Part shown: piece after piece, positions 32,244 to 43,331 of the stretch
Layout of the letters: the number at the start of each line of letters is the position of its first letter
How positions within the stretch are numbered: the stretch's first letter is position 1
Assembly: GCA_017354895.1 (NCBI GenBank)
Contig: CP071498.1
Span: 3,658,001-3,722,000 of the forward strand
Source of the DNA: Podospora comata
Lineage: Eukaryota; Ascomycota; Sordariomycetes; Sordariales; Podosporaceae
DNA length: 64,000 nucleotides
Reading direction: 5' to 3'
The notes under the pieces: model-generated
Database searches by the model: none
What the model was told of the DNA's origin: nothing
What the model saw: only the letters and a program-made list of their open reading frames with translations
Program-made: the position numbers and the translations under genes

Positions 32244-33200
32244 ACAACGGACCTTTTCATTGGAACTTCTTTGGCTTTTTATTTACTCTGCAAGTTGATC
32301 ATCTTGGCTGTGTGGGGAGGATTGGTGCCAGGCGTATCCAGGGGCTCGGGGGCTCAGGGGCAAAGCCCCACTTTGGCTGCTTCAAGTCCATCTAATCTGG
32401 CTTTGTTCTTGAGATAGGTTCGCCGTACCATACAACCTGGATACCAACTTGATGAGATTTTATATATGCTGTGTTGTTTGATTCTCTGACATACCTACAT
32501 ACTTGGTTCATGCCAATAAGAGGTGAAAGGCTCGACATGTCATTCGACCTAGAAACGTGTCGCCTTCCATTTCAGCAGATAGCACATACAACATCAGACC
32601 CCAGGGTACGCAGTTTTCTCTTCTTCCACGTTATAGTTCTCAGCTCCACAGCTGAGCAACCTTCATGGTTCATTCAACCAATGCCGGATAATTGCAAGAT
32701 TGGTGGAATTTGGCCCTGTCCGGTCGTCCAGATACGCACCTCGGCAGCCGGCACCCCCGGTGGCGGAGATAATTGAGCCCAGATACTTACCACACCACCG
32801 TGTCGGAACTTGCATGCAAAGATTCGCCCAGCTAGGTGATTGCTATCGAGTTTTCTCGGCAATCGAACAGCTTTTGTATCCTAAATGTAGATCGGATGTT
32901 GTCGACTCGATTGTCGGGTTTCACCCTTGAGATAAATTGGTAAACCAGTCGGAGATCCACAACCCACCTCGGAATGTTACCGTGAGATTTCTCCGCCGGG
33001 TCTTGACCTCATCCAGAAGCACTATACCGTTCTGATAGACCAGAACCAGACTATCATGAGGCGACGCACTATAGGGCGGGTAAATGCATCGACCATAACG
33101 ACTGAAAACCCCCCTTTCTGTCATTGATAGTTGTCCTGTTTCTACAAATCTGGCCTATCTCTCAGCTTGAGTTTAGCTTCATTCAGAACGGCTCGCAAAA
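32244..33200 (+). other. intergenic, no gene seen
   Basis: About 0.95 kb. Contains a GGGGCTCAGGGGCAAAGCCC hairpin-like patch near 32350 resembling one near 18505. No coding frame supported. Confidence 0.45.
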
Positions 33201-34758
33201 ATGAGAATCTGTGTGTTGGCGGCTTTATTCTCTGTGGTGCTGGCTGCCGCCTCGCCAAGACTTGACAGACGACGACAGCCTCTAACAAATGCAAACTCAA
33301 CCGATGTAGCAAACATCGGCTTTGCAACTCAGAATGGAGGGTGAGTGTTCTCTTCTGTCTCTAGCTTCTTGAACAGCCTTTGACGCCACTCAGGACAACC
33401 GGCGGCCTCGGTGCCAATGCAACAACCGTTACTACCCTTGCCGAGCTCAGTGCCGCCGTCTCGGAAACAAACCCACTGCCCGCCATAGTCTTCATTAAAG
33501 GAGCCATCACTGGTGCCACAAAGGTCAGAGTGGGGAGTAACAAAAGCATCATCGGTCTCCCTGGGTCATCGCTCAGGGGAATCGGCTTCATAATACGCCA
33601 CCAAAAGAACGTCATCATCCGGAATCTTGTCTCGTCTCACGTCGTTGCCTCATTGGCTGAGGATGCCGTGAAGATTGACAGCAGCACCAACATATGGATT
33701 GATCACTGCGAGTTCTCCTCCGCTCTTGTTGCAGATAAAGACTATTATGATGGTCTTGTGGACGCCTCTCATGGTTCAGACTTCATCACGGTTTCCCAGT
33801 GAGCTCAACTTCCTTCATAAGATCGCAAATAAAGCTAACCTACAAAAGCACCTACTTCCACGACCATTGGAAGACGACTCTCGTAGGCCATTCTGACTCC
33901 AACGCCGCCCAAGACACCGGCAAACTTCGCATCACCTACGCCAACAACTACTTCCGCAATATCAACTCCCGCGCCCCCCTCATCAGATTTGGCACAGCTC
34001 ACATCTTCAACAATCTCTACGAAAGTGTTGGCAGCGCAATCAACACCCGCATGTCTGCCCAGGTCCTGGTTGAGTCCAATTACTTTCTGAATGTGACCAC
34101 AGCAGTGACAAGCAAAGATTCGAAAGAAGTCGGATATGCAAGGCTGGAGGATAATGTCTTTGGGAGGGCAGCCAGTAACGCGCCGGTGGGGAGCTTGACC
34201 AAACAGAAGATTCCGTACGCGTATGCTCTCTTGGGAAGTGGAAAGGTGCAAGGGGCAGTGCCCTTACAGGCGGGGGCGAGACTGAATGTTACCGTGCCGG
34301 TGCCTGTGCAGCCAGAGCCAACAACGACTTCTTCGTCGACAACCACATCGCAGACAGGCATGTCCACTACAACAACTTTAGTGACCACCACGTCTGCTCC
34401 AATTACAACCACGTCGGTCATAAGCACCCCAAGTACGACTACATCAGTTACTAGCATCATGGTCACTACCACCTTGGTCGAGTCGCCAACCATAGTCGAG
34501 CCAACAGTAGAGCCTACAACTACTGAGCCCACAGCAACCACTGAGCCAACCACTACCTCTGACCAAACCTCAGCAACTGAGCTGACTACTACCTCTGAGC
34601 CGACCCCAACAACGGAATCTCCCACTGAAGTCCCAACTACAGCAGAGCCTACAACAACAGCAGAACTGACAACAATGATCACCAACCCAGAGCCAACCGA
34701 GTCCACCGACCCGGACACCTCCCAACCAACCGAGACACCCAACCCCACCACACCATAG
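33201..34758 (+). CDS. secreted pectate lyase (PL1) with Thr/Ser-rich C-terminal tail
   Basis: Exons 33201-33340, 33394-33798 and 33849-34758 close in phase to 484 aa. A signal peptide (MRICVLAALFSVVLAAAS) leads into the PL1 beta-helix: FATQNGGTTGGLGANATTV, NIWIDHCEFSS, DGLVDASHGSDFITVS / HTYFHDHWKTTLVGH, and NSRAPLIRFGTAHIFNN with the catalytic-region RxPxxR. The enzyme cleaves de-esterified pectin by Ca-dependent beta-elimination outside the cell. From about residue 330 the protein is a tail of some 150 residues built almost only of Thr, Ser, Pro and Glu with repeated TTTSxPT units, likely heavily O-glycosylated. No carbohydrate-binding module follows. Confidence 0.92.
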
Positions 34759-34922
34759 TCAGTTCACTAGACAGTCATATCATCCAGCAATCAAGCAAAT
34801 CACTCAGGTCAAAGCAGATATATTTTGCCAAGAGTAGTCACAACCATAGATAACTCCCCCTGCCAAACCCCCAGACAGCCGTGACTACTACCCCTGCCAC
34901 TCCAACCCATTTTCAAACCCAC

Positions 34923-35291
34923 TTAAACAGTAACAGGCGTGCAGCCCCTAGGAGCAAAGCAGACAAAGCCAGGGGAGGCGCAGCAACGAGCATAAGAGGT
35001 GCCCTGGGCAAAGGTGAGGCCGTTGCAGAGCTAGGTATCCACTTTGTCAGCCTATTCCTGTCAGATATAGAAACACGTGAAAAAACAACGTACAGTGCCT
35101 CCGTTGCCCAAAGTCCCACCAACAGACCGGCAGCAGGTGGCCGTGTCAGGAGGGGGGGAGGGCTCGCCGCTGCCGGAGGAGCAGCCGCAGTCGTAGACGC
35201 AGGTCTGGCGCGCGTCGATCTCGCTGTCGGGCTGGGGAGCCGCCGAGACGAGGGCCGTGAGGGCGAGGATGAGGGTGGTGGTGAACTTCAT
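34923..35291 (-). CDS. small secreted Cys-rich protein
   Basis: Exons 35291-35094 and 35030-34923 (intron 63 nt, GTACGT...TAG) give 101 aa. A signal peptide (MKFTTTLILALTALVSAA) is followed by about 80 residues with ten cysteines in the order C-x3-C-x-C ... CC ... C ... CC ... C ... C. Reading through the intron gives only RCFFTCFYI and loses four of the ten cysteines, which supports the splice. The even cysteine number, CC pairs and small size fit an effector-like or surface-active secreted protein. It is not a clear hydrophobin, since spacing differs from C-CC-C-C-CC-C. It is convergent with the pectate lyase gene. Confidence 0.75.
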
Positions 35292-35380
35292 CTTGAAGGT
35301 TTGTTCTCGTCGAAAGTGTTGTTTGAATAGAGCTTGAGAGGCTGATGATGAAAGAACTCCAAGTGAAAACGTGATCAGGC

Positions 35381-35390
35381 CTTTTATACT
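35381..35390 (-). promoter_or_regulatory. TATA box of the secreted Cys-rich gene
   Basis: The minus strand reads AGTATAAAAG 90 bp upstream of the ATG at 35291, a good distance for a short leader. Confidence 0.5.
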
Positions 35391-35808
35391 TTTCTCGAGC
35401 GTGATCGTGCCCCCGCGGGAATAGACACGACAGCTTCCACCGCGCCCATTGCCATCCCCTGTCACCTCGCACTCTGAGGCTCTATAGGATCTCGGACCCA
35501 AACATCCATCTTCACGATGACGACCGTATATTACTTCCCTCGCCAATAGGACTGGTTCCGCTCTTGTAGATGCCTGTGCAGTTAGCATTAGCGCTCATGC
35601 TATCCCTATTCTGTCTCATAGTCTCTGGGTGGTGCAACCATAGTCAAGTCTCATGATACAACTTTGTCAGCGGGCAACATGTTCTCACCGAGAACAACAA
35701 ACAAGAAATGCAACATCAGTTGTATTGGTCTCGAAACAGGACCAAAATGTCCGAAGCATCCGGTGCTAACACAAGACAATCTAGTTAGACCCCCTTCTTC
35801 AGCTCCAA
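35391..35808 (+). other. intergenic, no gene seen
   Basis: Spacer between the Cys-rich gene and the BBE-like gene, both leftward. Confidence 0.4.
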
Positions 35809-37879
35809 TCACTGCTTCCTGCAGACCCTCCCATCACCATCAAGCTCCCAGTCCTCACTACCCACAGCAGTCAAAGCGTAAAACACCCCCGTAGGATCCC
35901 ACGTATCCTTCACATTCCTCAACTTCTTGTAATTCTCCAACCCATAAAACTGCTCCTGCCAATCCTCCTGCTCAAAGTTGGCCTCATTGAGATAACACCC
36001 ACCCCCCGGCGTAGCGGCATCAAGAGCAGGCTGCACCACCTCGGTCAAGGCCTTCTGCATCTTCATCATCTCCGCCCTGTCAATCGAGTAGTCCCACTTC
36101 CCCACAACAAGACAGAAAGCCATCGCATTCCTCCAAGCAGGATTCACCGAAGAAACCACCCCCTCCCTCAACCCAACCTTTGCACTCGACGCAACACACC
36201 CAAAAGTGAACCCCTCCTCCTGGATAGCCATCCTCATCGTCGCAGTCAGATTCTTTCCCATCTCCTCATCCGACACCACCGCCCTGGGCAACAACCTGCC
36301 CCCCGTCACCTGCGAGACCGGATACCAGCCATACGGAATCGGCCCAAACGAAGCATTGTAATGCTCCAAAAAGGTCTCTGACACCTTGGCCGAATACTCG
36401 TACTTCACCCCCCTCGCCGTCAAGTCATCCGTAAAAGGCTTCATCGCCGTGTCCACACACTCCGTCGTGTCACAGTCAGGAACAGTAACGCTATACGTCG
36501 TCAACGCGGGGACCTTCCTGTCAGGCCAGGCGTAAATCAGATAGACCAGACTGTTCCCCGCGTCAACAAACGGAATGGTCAAGTTCTGCAGTGAGCCGAC
36601 AGCATCCCAAAAGGCGTTGACATCTTCTTTCTTGTCTGACGCGGCGGCAAAGGTAAAGTTGTTCGCACCGCCGACTTTTCTGTCCTCGAATAGGCGGGTG
36701 GTCATGCTGACGACAACGCCGAACGTCCCGCCGCCGCCACCAGAAAGAGCAAAATACAGGTCTTGGTTTTCCTTCGGAGTGGCGGTGACAAGAGTGCCAT
36801 TTGCTGTCACAACCTCCCACTCGAGGACGTTGTCAGCCGAAAGGCCATACTTGCTTGTGAGAATAGAATGCCCTCCTCCCTGGGTATACCCTCCGGCCAA
36901 ACCAACGGTGGGGCACGAGCCAGAGAGCGTGAGGTAGCCGGATTCCTTGAGGGAATCCAAAACATCAAAGCCTTGCACGCCAGCCCCGATCTTGACGGCG
37001 GGGCCGTTGTAGCCCTCACTGCTGTAGTCCTCGATAATAGAGATGTTCTTGAGGTTGTGGGTCCAAAAGGAGAGAGCACCTTTGCCGGTGGACTTGCCGA
37101 GGTAATCGTGGCCTGTGTTCTTGATCACGACGCGGAGGTTGTGCTGGGTTGCAAAGGCGAGGCCGGCCTTGACGTCGTCGGCAGCGGTGTCGGAGGTGAG
37201 GTTGACAGCGTAGCTGACGTAGTTGCCGAGCTCACACTCTTGATCTACAGAGGTGAAAGGGTCACAAGTGGCGTTTTGGAAGACGGGCGCGTTGAACTCG
37301 ACTGGTTCGACGAAGCTGTGTGTTGTGTTTAGTGGCTAACCCAACACAAATAGGGGATTCAGCTTACTGAGTCTCGGGCTTATCCCAGCCTTCCCTCGCC
37401 TCGCCGCATCTCGTCTCATTGTAGATGTTGAAAGGCCCGTTGTGGCACACGGCAGCCAAGGGAACCGAGACAATCAAGCGGCCACCAAGTGTCTCGTTCA
37501 GCGCTGACCAGTCACCGTCTCCTGGCCATGTGCTATCACCAGGGATTAACTTGCAGTTGCTGGTGCCATTAAGACTATGCCCGGTGCCGTTCCAATTATC
37601 CCCGGGAGCGAGTGGGGTGAGTAACGACAACGCAGTCGTTGTGTAAAGCTGGTGGTTGACCATCTCGAAAGGACGTTGCTCTACAAGAGGAGGCTCGTCA
37701 AGATCTGGCTCGATTGTGCTGACGTTCGCTAATATTCCACCAGCGAGGAGAAGGATAGCGAGGAGTAGATTTGAAGTGAAACGGGAGGAACTCGCCCTGA
37801 TATAACCATTACAGCCCTTGGGAGCCGTCCTCCATGAAGTTATGAGCAGACTCGACATCAAAAAGCCAGGAGCGCTCAT
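35809..37879 (-). CDS. BBE-like FAD-linked oxidoreductase, secreted or membrane-anchored
   Basis: Exons 37879-37368 and 37315-35809 give 672 aa. A hydrophobic segment (SNLLLAILLLAGGILA) near residues 36-51 is a signal anchor or a signal peptide preceded by a long n-region; ATG 37858 is an alternative start. The FAD domain has VVIKNTGHDYLGKSTG, where the His is the covalent FAD ligand position. The substrate side has SGSCPTVGLAGGYTQGGGHS. The C-terminal BBE segment is present (WDPTGVFYALTAVGSEDW). Many N-glycosylation sequons fit secretion. The family oxidises alcohols, sugars or alkaloid precursors with O2. The natural substrate is unknown. Confidence 0.9.
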
Positions 37880-39108
37880 TGCTCGTCTCTACGGCCGCAA
37901 TATCTCGTCATTCGATTTTTTTCACTTCCAGGTGTGCGTGAACAATCGGGGATTGCTCCCCTTCCCCGCCAAATTATTCCGACATCTGCACAGCAACTCC
38001 ATCGTTGGCGGAGTTTACGGGCATGTTCCGACCCGGGGGTTCTTTGGTGTTGCTGTGCACCGAGGGGGTGACAAGGGACAAAGATTGATGGGTTACACAC
38101 CTACACCAGAGCGGGAAGAGCACTTGCTGTGCTGAGCCACGATGCAGGTCCAATGGTCGGCTCGGGCGGGTCGATGCTGCGTGGAAATGCCTGCCATTGG
38201 GTATCGGAGCAGATTTACGCCCGCAGCGTTGCACACGGCTTCTTACGTGCAGAAGAATGGAGCTTTTTCATCCCAACGAGGGAGTCCTTCGGGTTGGGGT
38301 TGGGAAGACTCGACCTCGGGAGAGGTTCGCTCTGGACGTGATGAGTCAGGTAGTTCGGTCCTCGTGCCCAGCTTTGGTTGTTTGTTACGGCAATTGCGAG
38401 AGATCGGTGGTGGCTCAGTCATGCCATTTTTTTGTGAACAGTCCGAGTAGTTTGAGGTGGCTGGTAAGTATGGTTGCGATAAAGGAGGGGTGCAAGCCGC
38501 TCGATGTCGAGGTATGTCAGCAGCAATGCGACATCAGGCGGGATCTTTGCACATCAATTACCAGGAGCAGCAACCCAGTATGCCTTGGTCGGATCAGCTA
38601 TCTAGAGCTGCTCGCAACGGTGCTATGTCAACGCCGCCTGGTGTTGTTGTCCAAAGCATCGCATCGAGGGGACTGGAATCTCCTGTTGTGTGAAGACCGA
38701 CGGGGAAAAAGAGCAGGATATTGACTTAGCCATCTCATTCTCGGACTAAGATTTATTCCAGGTTAGTGGATTCTCACAGAGTCAGACAATTCGGTAACAA
38801 TAGGTCGTTATTCATTACACTACATCAACGTAGCACATAGGTAGAAAACATAGCGTCTCAAAATTTCCTTTCTTTCCCCCAGTCTCCAAGGCGAAGGTGC
38901 CGTACAGCAATGAACATCGTGTCTGAAGAACAAACTGCGCCCTCCGCCTCGATGAGGGCGCAGCCTGTTTGAGACTCACTATGCTCCCTTCAAAGCCTCG
39001 AAATAGTCCCAGAAAACTGCAGTTCCCTCTTTGTCCCTTCTTGTCAAACATCTTCTGCGAAAATAGAACCGAAACAAAAAAATATCAAAAGAGACAGTCG
39101 TGTACGTG
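37880..39108 (+). other. intergenic, no gene seen
   Basis: About 1.2 kb upstream of the BBE gene and downstream of the C2H2 gene. Several short frames on the plus strand lack protein character. Confidence 0.4.
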
Positions 39109-40066
39109 TCAAAGAAAACTGGGAATGTTGGCAGCTAACTTCTTCCCCCCGCGAACTGCTTTGGTGTTTCCATCATGGTCCTTGTGCATTCTTCGGATAT
39201 GGCGCAAAGCATGATCTGGCCTCGAGACAGAAAATGTTTGAGAGCATCCTGATACTGGGCAAGGGAATCGAGCGATTGAGACCCCAAACTCGTGAGCTCT
39301 GTCTTTGTGGCGGGACGCAATGTGTCTTTCTACATCTGATCGGTATTGATGGCCCTTTTGGCAAATTGGACACTTTTCAGGCTTCTCGAGCTGTCGGGTC
39401 TGGCGCCTGTTACAGTCTAGTTAGTCTTTGCACGGTTCAAGAAGATCATTAAAGGGGATATTCTGCTCACGCCGGGATGAAGGAAGGGTCACGTCGTCGA
39501 CGGGAGTTGCGAGGCCTAGTAGACGTTTGTGGGGGGCTAGGAAACGCCGTGGTGGGATTCACCCTTGGATTTTCTGCAACTTGAACTGTGCGGTCTCCTT
39601 GACCATTTGCTAACTCAAAGGGCTCACAGTGCTGTAACGGAGCCAAGGGTCTCGGAGTAAATGGCAAGAAGGATGGCGGGGTTGACATGGTCATCGACAT
39701 CTGGCTCGGTGACAAAGACGAGAGATCTGATGTAATGGACGGACAGGCGATCGAGTCTGTGTAGGCAGAAGCCGTCCATACGGAATTTGGACTTTCCATG
39801 CCGATCTGCGCCAGACACATGCTGAAGTCGAAATCTGGGAAAGAACCAAGATTAGGCGACAATAAATTGAAATCGATAAGATTAGGGTCGCCGCCATCCC
39901 ACTGGCTGCTTTGTTCGGGTTGTTGGTGAATGGCTCCTTCTGACTGTGGCAGCAAGGGGACGCCAGTGTCGAGGGATGCACCAAAAGTAGGAAAGTCCAG
40001 GGGAACAAGATATGGATCTTCCCAAAGCCATGATAGGGGGTCTGTATTGTCGTGTAGAGTCTCCAT
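39109..40066 (-). CDS. C2H2 zinc-finger regulator
   Basis: Exons 40066-39471 and 39406-39109 (intron 64 nt, GTGAGC...CAG) give 297 aa. The first 195 residues are acidic and aromatic, Pro/Ser-rich (NTDPLSWLWEDPYLVPLDF), like a transcription activation region, ending in a basic RNSRRRR patch. The second exon carries two fingers: KCPICQKGHQYRSDVERHIASRH and FPCPVSGCSQTFSVSRPDHALRHIRRMH. Activation domain at the N-terminus plus C-terminal fingers indicates a nuclear DNA-binding regulator. Targets unknown; no named orthologue recognised. Confidence 0.8.
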
Positions 40067-43000
40067 ATTGATATTGGACCAAGGGCGGGCATGTACAGCA
40101 CTATCTGCCCTTGCAGGCCAGAAGGCCGGTGGTTGTGACTTGGTATATGCGGTTAAAGCTTTCTTTTAAAGAGTTGTATTCGTTCGTTTTCGCGTTCCGA
40201 AGTTTGCGGATTGCGACCGGTACCTTTTAGCGACGTGCTCCAGGTCCGTACAATCTGGAACATCGCAATGCAGGGTGGAAGAAAATCAGAGGCGGTTGAA
40301 TTTCTTCGACTCTTCCCACAACATCAGTCCCTGATGTCGTCAAAGCCCAAAGGAGCCGAGCACGTACCTGCATTGTGAAGGAGAACAGTGTATCATCCCA
40401 CACCGTCTTCCCTCTGGCCCTGTCGAGAAAGATGAATACAGTAGCTCCAGAACCTCCTCGCAGACCATGTCGGCTCTTGGATCCCCACCTCAGCATACAA
40501 CGTGCCGCCTGGAGATAACAAGGCTTCTGGTTGCTTGTCAAAGGATACCAAGTACCTTGACGAACAGCCTCCAAGTATTTCCGATGAGCTTGGTTGCTGA
40601 GGTGGGGATGCGAGAACGCAATTGGGAGTGCGATGTTCTGGCAGAAGGATACTGCCTGGTGATCAAGACAAAGGCTGCCAGAAAGTTAGTAAGTACTGCA
40701 GCTTCAGCATTCGGCATTCACTCACCGTTTGGCGGTCGAAGCAGAGGGAAGGCAAAAACTGGAAGAAGTGAAGAAGAGAGTGGCCCGCGCTGAATCCCCC
40801 AAGCCAGTGATGGTGGGCCCACAGCACTCATGTGTGTCCGTCAATGAAGACAGACACAACATGAAACTTGAAATGGTACTGCTGCCCAAGGCCATCACTG
40901 GCTCTCACAGAGAATTGAATGCAAGTGGTTTGATGAATGGAAAAGAAAGAAGCAGAGCACAACAGTTGAGCAGATGGCGGATTTAAAGCCAGCTTCAACC
41001 CCTCACCAGTCCAGCTCCAAAACACATTTTTACTTGCACCAAGCAATTGCTCCAACTGCAAAGTACAGTCTCTGTTATCTCAGCTGTGCTTTTGATTGGG
41101 TATATATGGGGGTATACAAGCTGCACGTTTGCTTTCCATTGGAATGATTTCGACCACTGTCTTCGGTCGATGATGCCGATGCAATTGGCTGCCCTACTTT
41201 TTCTACCGCCCTTGGCAATAGCGTAGACTGAATATCCGGGCGACAACACACAAGGCACTTCACATGGCTCACGGCAAACTGTAGGCCCCCCGCAGTCATT
41301 CAACGAGGTCAGGCGGTGCAAGCATCGTCAGTGTAACCCTCACTTGGTATGTCAACTGCGGCCCGTTCGGGACATGTCGCTTGCGGCTGCGGGGCCGTGT
41401 TCACCATCGTTCTGCTCCCGAACGACCCCGCACCGGTGATGGAAACAAACCAACAATCTGGGAGCCTGAACCGGCCCGTCCGGTTGGTCCTGATCCGTTA
41501 GGCCCAGTCCGCGTCCTTTGGAAGAAGGCCTGCTCTGCTCTGCCTGCACGTGTTTTTTTTTAGTCTTTAGGTTTCGGTTTGTGCCTTGTCGGTTGCGAAA
41601 CAATCTGCCGGCACACGGCGGCGCCCCACCCGTAGGGCTGATCAGCCCCCAACACACTGTCATCGTCAACATGTTCATTTTGTTCTAGAACTCACAAGGG
41701 AAAGCTTTGGTAAGCGTGGTAAGATTACAGAAGTAAGGAATAACCTACCTGCATGTCATTACACGCAGCTGTGGGAGGTTATCAGATCATGTTGTGAAAC
41801 TTGGACCAATAATTCCCGTCTCCGTCCTCACCAACAAAAGTATTCCTTCCTCGTCACTACATACCCACGACGTTCGGACAACAGCGATTAGCGCGCTTAC
41901 ACCAACCAATCCAACCCTTCTATTCGTAACCCTTCACCTAGGTAACTACCATTCCAAGCAGTCCTTGCAACTCCTACCGCAACCTCCAGTTCTCCATAGA
42001 ACTTCCCCCCCTTCACTAGCGCGCGCAGTAAGGCAGATTTCCGCTAGAGTCACGCTTCTTGGCTCTGTATACAACAATCCTTCTGCTCCCAAACGCCCCC
42101 CATTCCGGTTATTTTCCACCCAATCACCTCCCCCATGACCGTTGGATCTGTTGGCGGCCAGGCACGGCCTGGCTGCGGCACAGAGAAACCTTAACCCTTT
42201 CAGCGGAAGGGGTTGAGGTGGGGGGGCCAACTGGTGGCTTGGCGTGAAACAACATACATCACACGCCCGACATGGTTGGAAAACTAGAGAAGCCACACGG
42301 CATGGCTTGCAAAATGTTTCCCTTTTTGAACCGAGAAAGGGTTGTCCCGACTGCCGAGTAGGTACCCGCGGCATTGTTAGTGGTGCCGCTGTCTCGGGTC
42401 TCAGCTCGAAGTGGGGAGGGGGGGTTTGTGGTGTGGAGGGGAGGAGCTAAACCTCGACGTCAAGGTCGAGCTTAAGCAACAGTAAGGTAGCTGATCTCAA
42501 ACTAACGGGCCTCATAACCCAATCAGTTGACATATTGTTTAATCCTCTCTACAACGGTGTCATGGCAGGATTTTGTCGTCAAAGCCTGCCATATTCCACA
42601 GTGACGCGGCAGTAGGATTTTAGCTGTAAACCACCCCATCCTACAATACCACCTTGGCACTGGAAGGATTTACATGGGATTTATCACCCTACAGGAACCG
42701 AGCCCGGCATCTAGATCACATCACAGACGTTGTCCAGCAATACCCAGTAATTGAAGTTGAAATCGCGCGATTCAATTGGTAAAAGTGGTGTAAAAAGAAG
42801 CGAAGCTGTAAAAGTAGGTATAGGAAAATCCCTCGTCGTGCACCCATCCTCCCGTCGTACCCAGCAGATCCTCCCAACTGTTCTCCATGCAAATGCCCTT
42901 GGGGGCTGCCCGATTGAATCCAGCCAACCGGGCGTATCTAGTAGATGCCAATGTCTCTCCCCGACTGCTCGAGAACCCCCCGTCTATGATCTAATGTGTC

Positions 43001-43096
43001 ATGCAAGTCGCTATGCTGATGTTGTAAATGAAATGGTTCGAAACGAGTGTGTATGGGAGTTGACCTCCTCAGTGTTGAATAAGCCGGATAATACGT
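40067..43096 (+). other. 3 kb stretch without a supportable gene
   Basis: Many short frames on both strands but none with sustained protein character or closing splice sites. TAGGTACCC occurs at about 42357. It may hold non-coding transcripts or regulatory sequence, which I cannot see. Confidence 0.45.
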
Positions 43097-43331
43097 TTAT
43101 TTCTAGCATGATGTTAGCAAAAACCCGACTGGAAAATGTTGCCATAGCAGTACTCACCCCGCCAGACGATGAACCACCGGAAGAGTTTGAAGAAGACCCC
43201 CCTGACGAACTGCCAGAGCTGGAACCGCCTCCATATGGGGTGAAGACGACATCAGGCCTGACGATGCTGAGGGCCGATCCGTGCTTGAGGATGTCATCCC
43301 ACTTGGTGCTTGAGCTGTCGGATCCAGACAT
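43097..43331 (-). CDS. small Ser/Gly-rich protein
   Basis: Exon 43331-43158 begins MSGSDSSSTKWDDILKHGSA and runs into a Ser/Gly repeat (GGGSSSGSSSGGSSSNSSGG). A good donor (GTGAGT) and acceptor (TAG at 43103-43105) join it to a two-codon exon, K-stop, giving 59 aa. Without splicing the frame would continue 40 residues to 43011. An in-frame ATG at 43514 would add 61 Thr/Ser/Pro-rich residues. The ordered N-terminus WDDILKHGSALSIVRPDVVF looks conserved-protein-like, but I cannot name a family. Confidence 0.5.

Noticed and set aside
34080-34751. Long minus-strand frame rich in Val/Ser/Gly opposite the pectate lyase tail
   Set aside because: Antisense of Thr codons (ACN) gives Val/Gly/Ser codons without stops; the plus strand has the signal peptide, PL1 domain and introns.
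40067-43096. Hidden transposon in the 3-kb gene-free stretch
   Set aside because: I found no terminal repeats, target duplications or transposase/reverse-transcriptase motifs in any frame.
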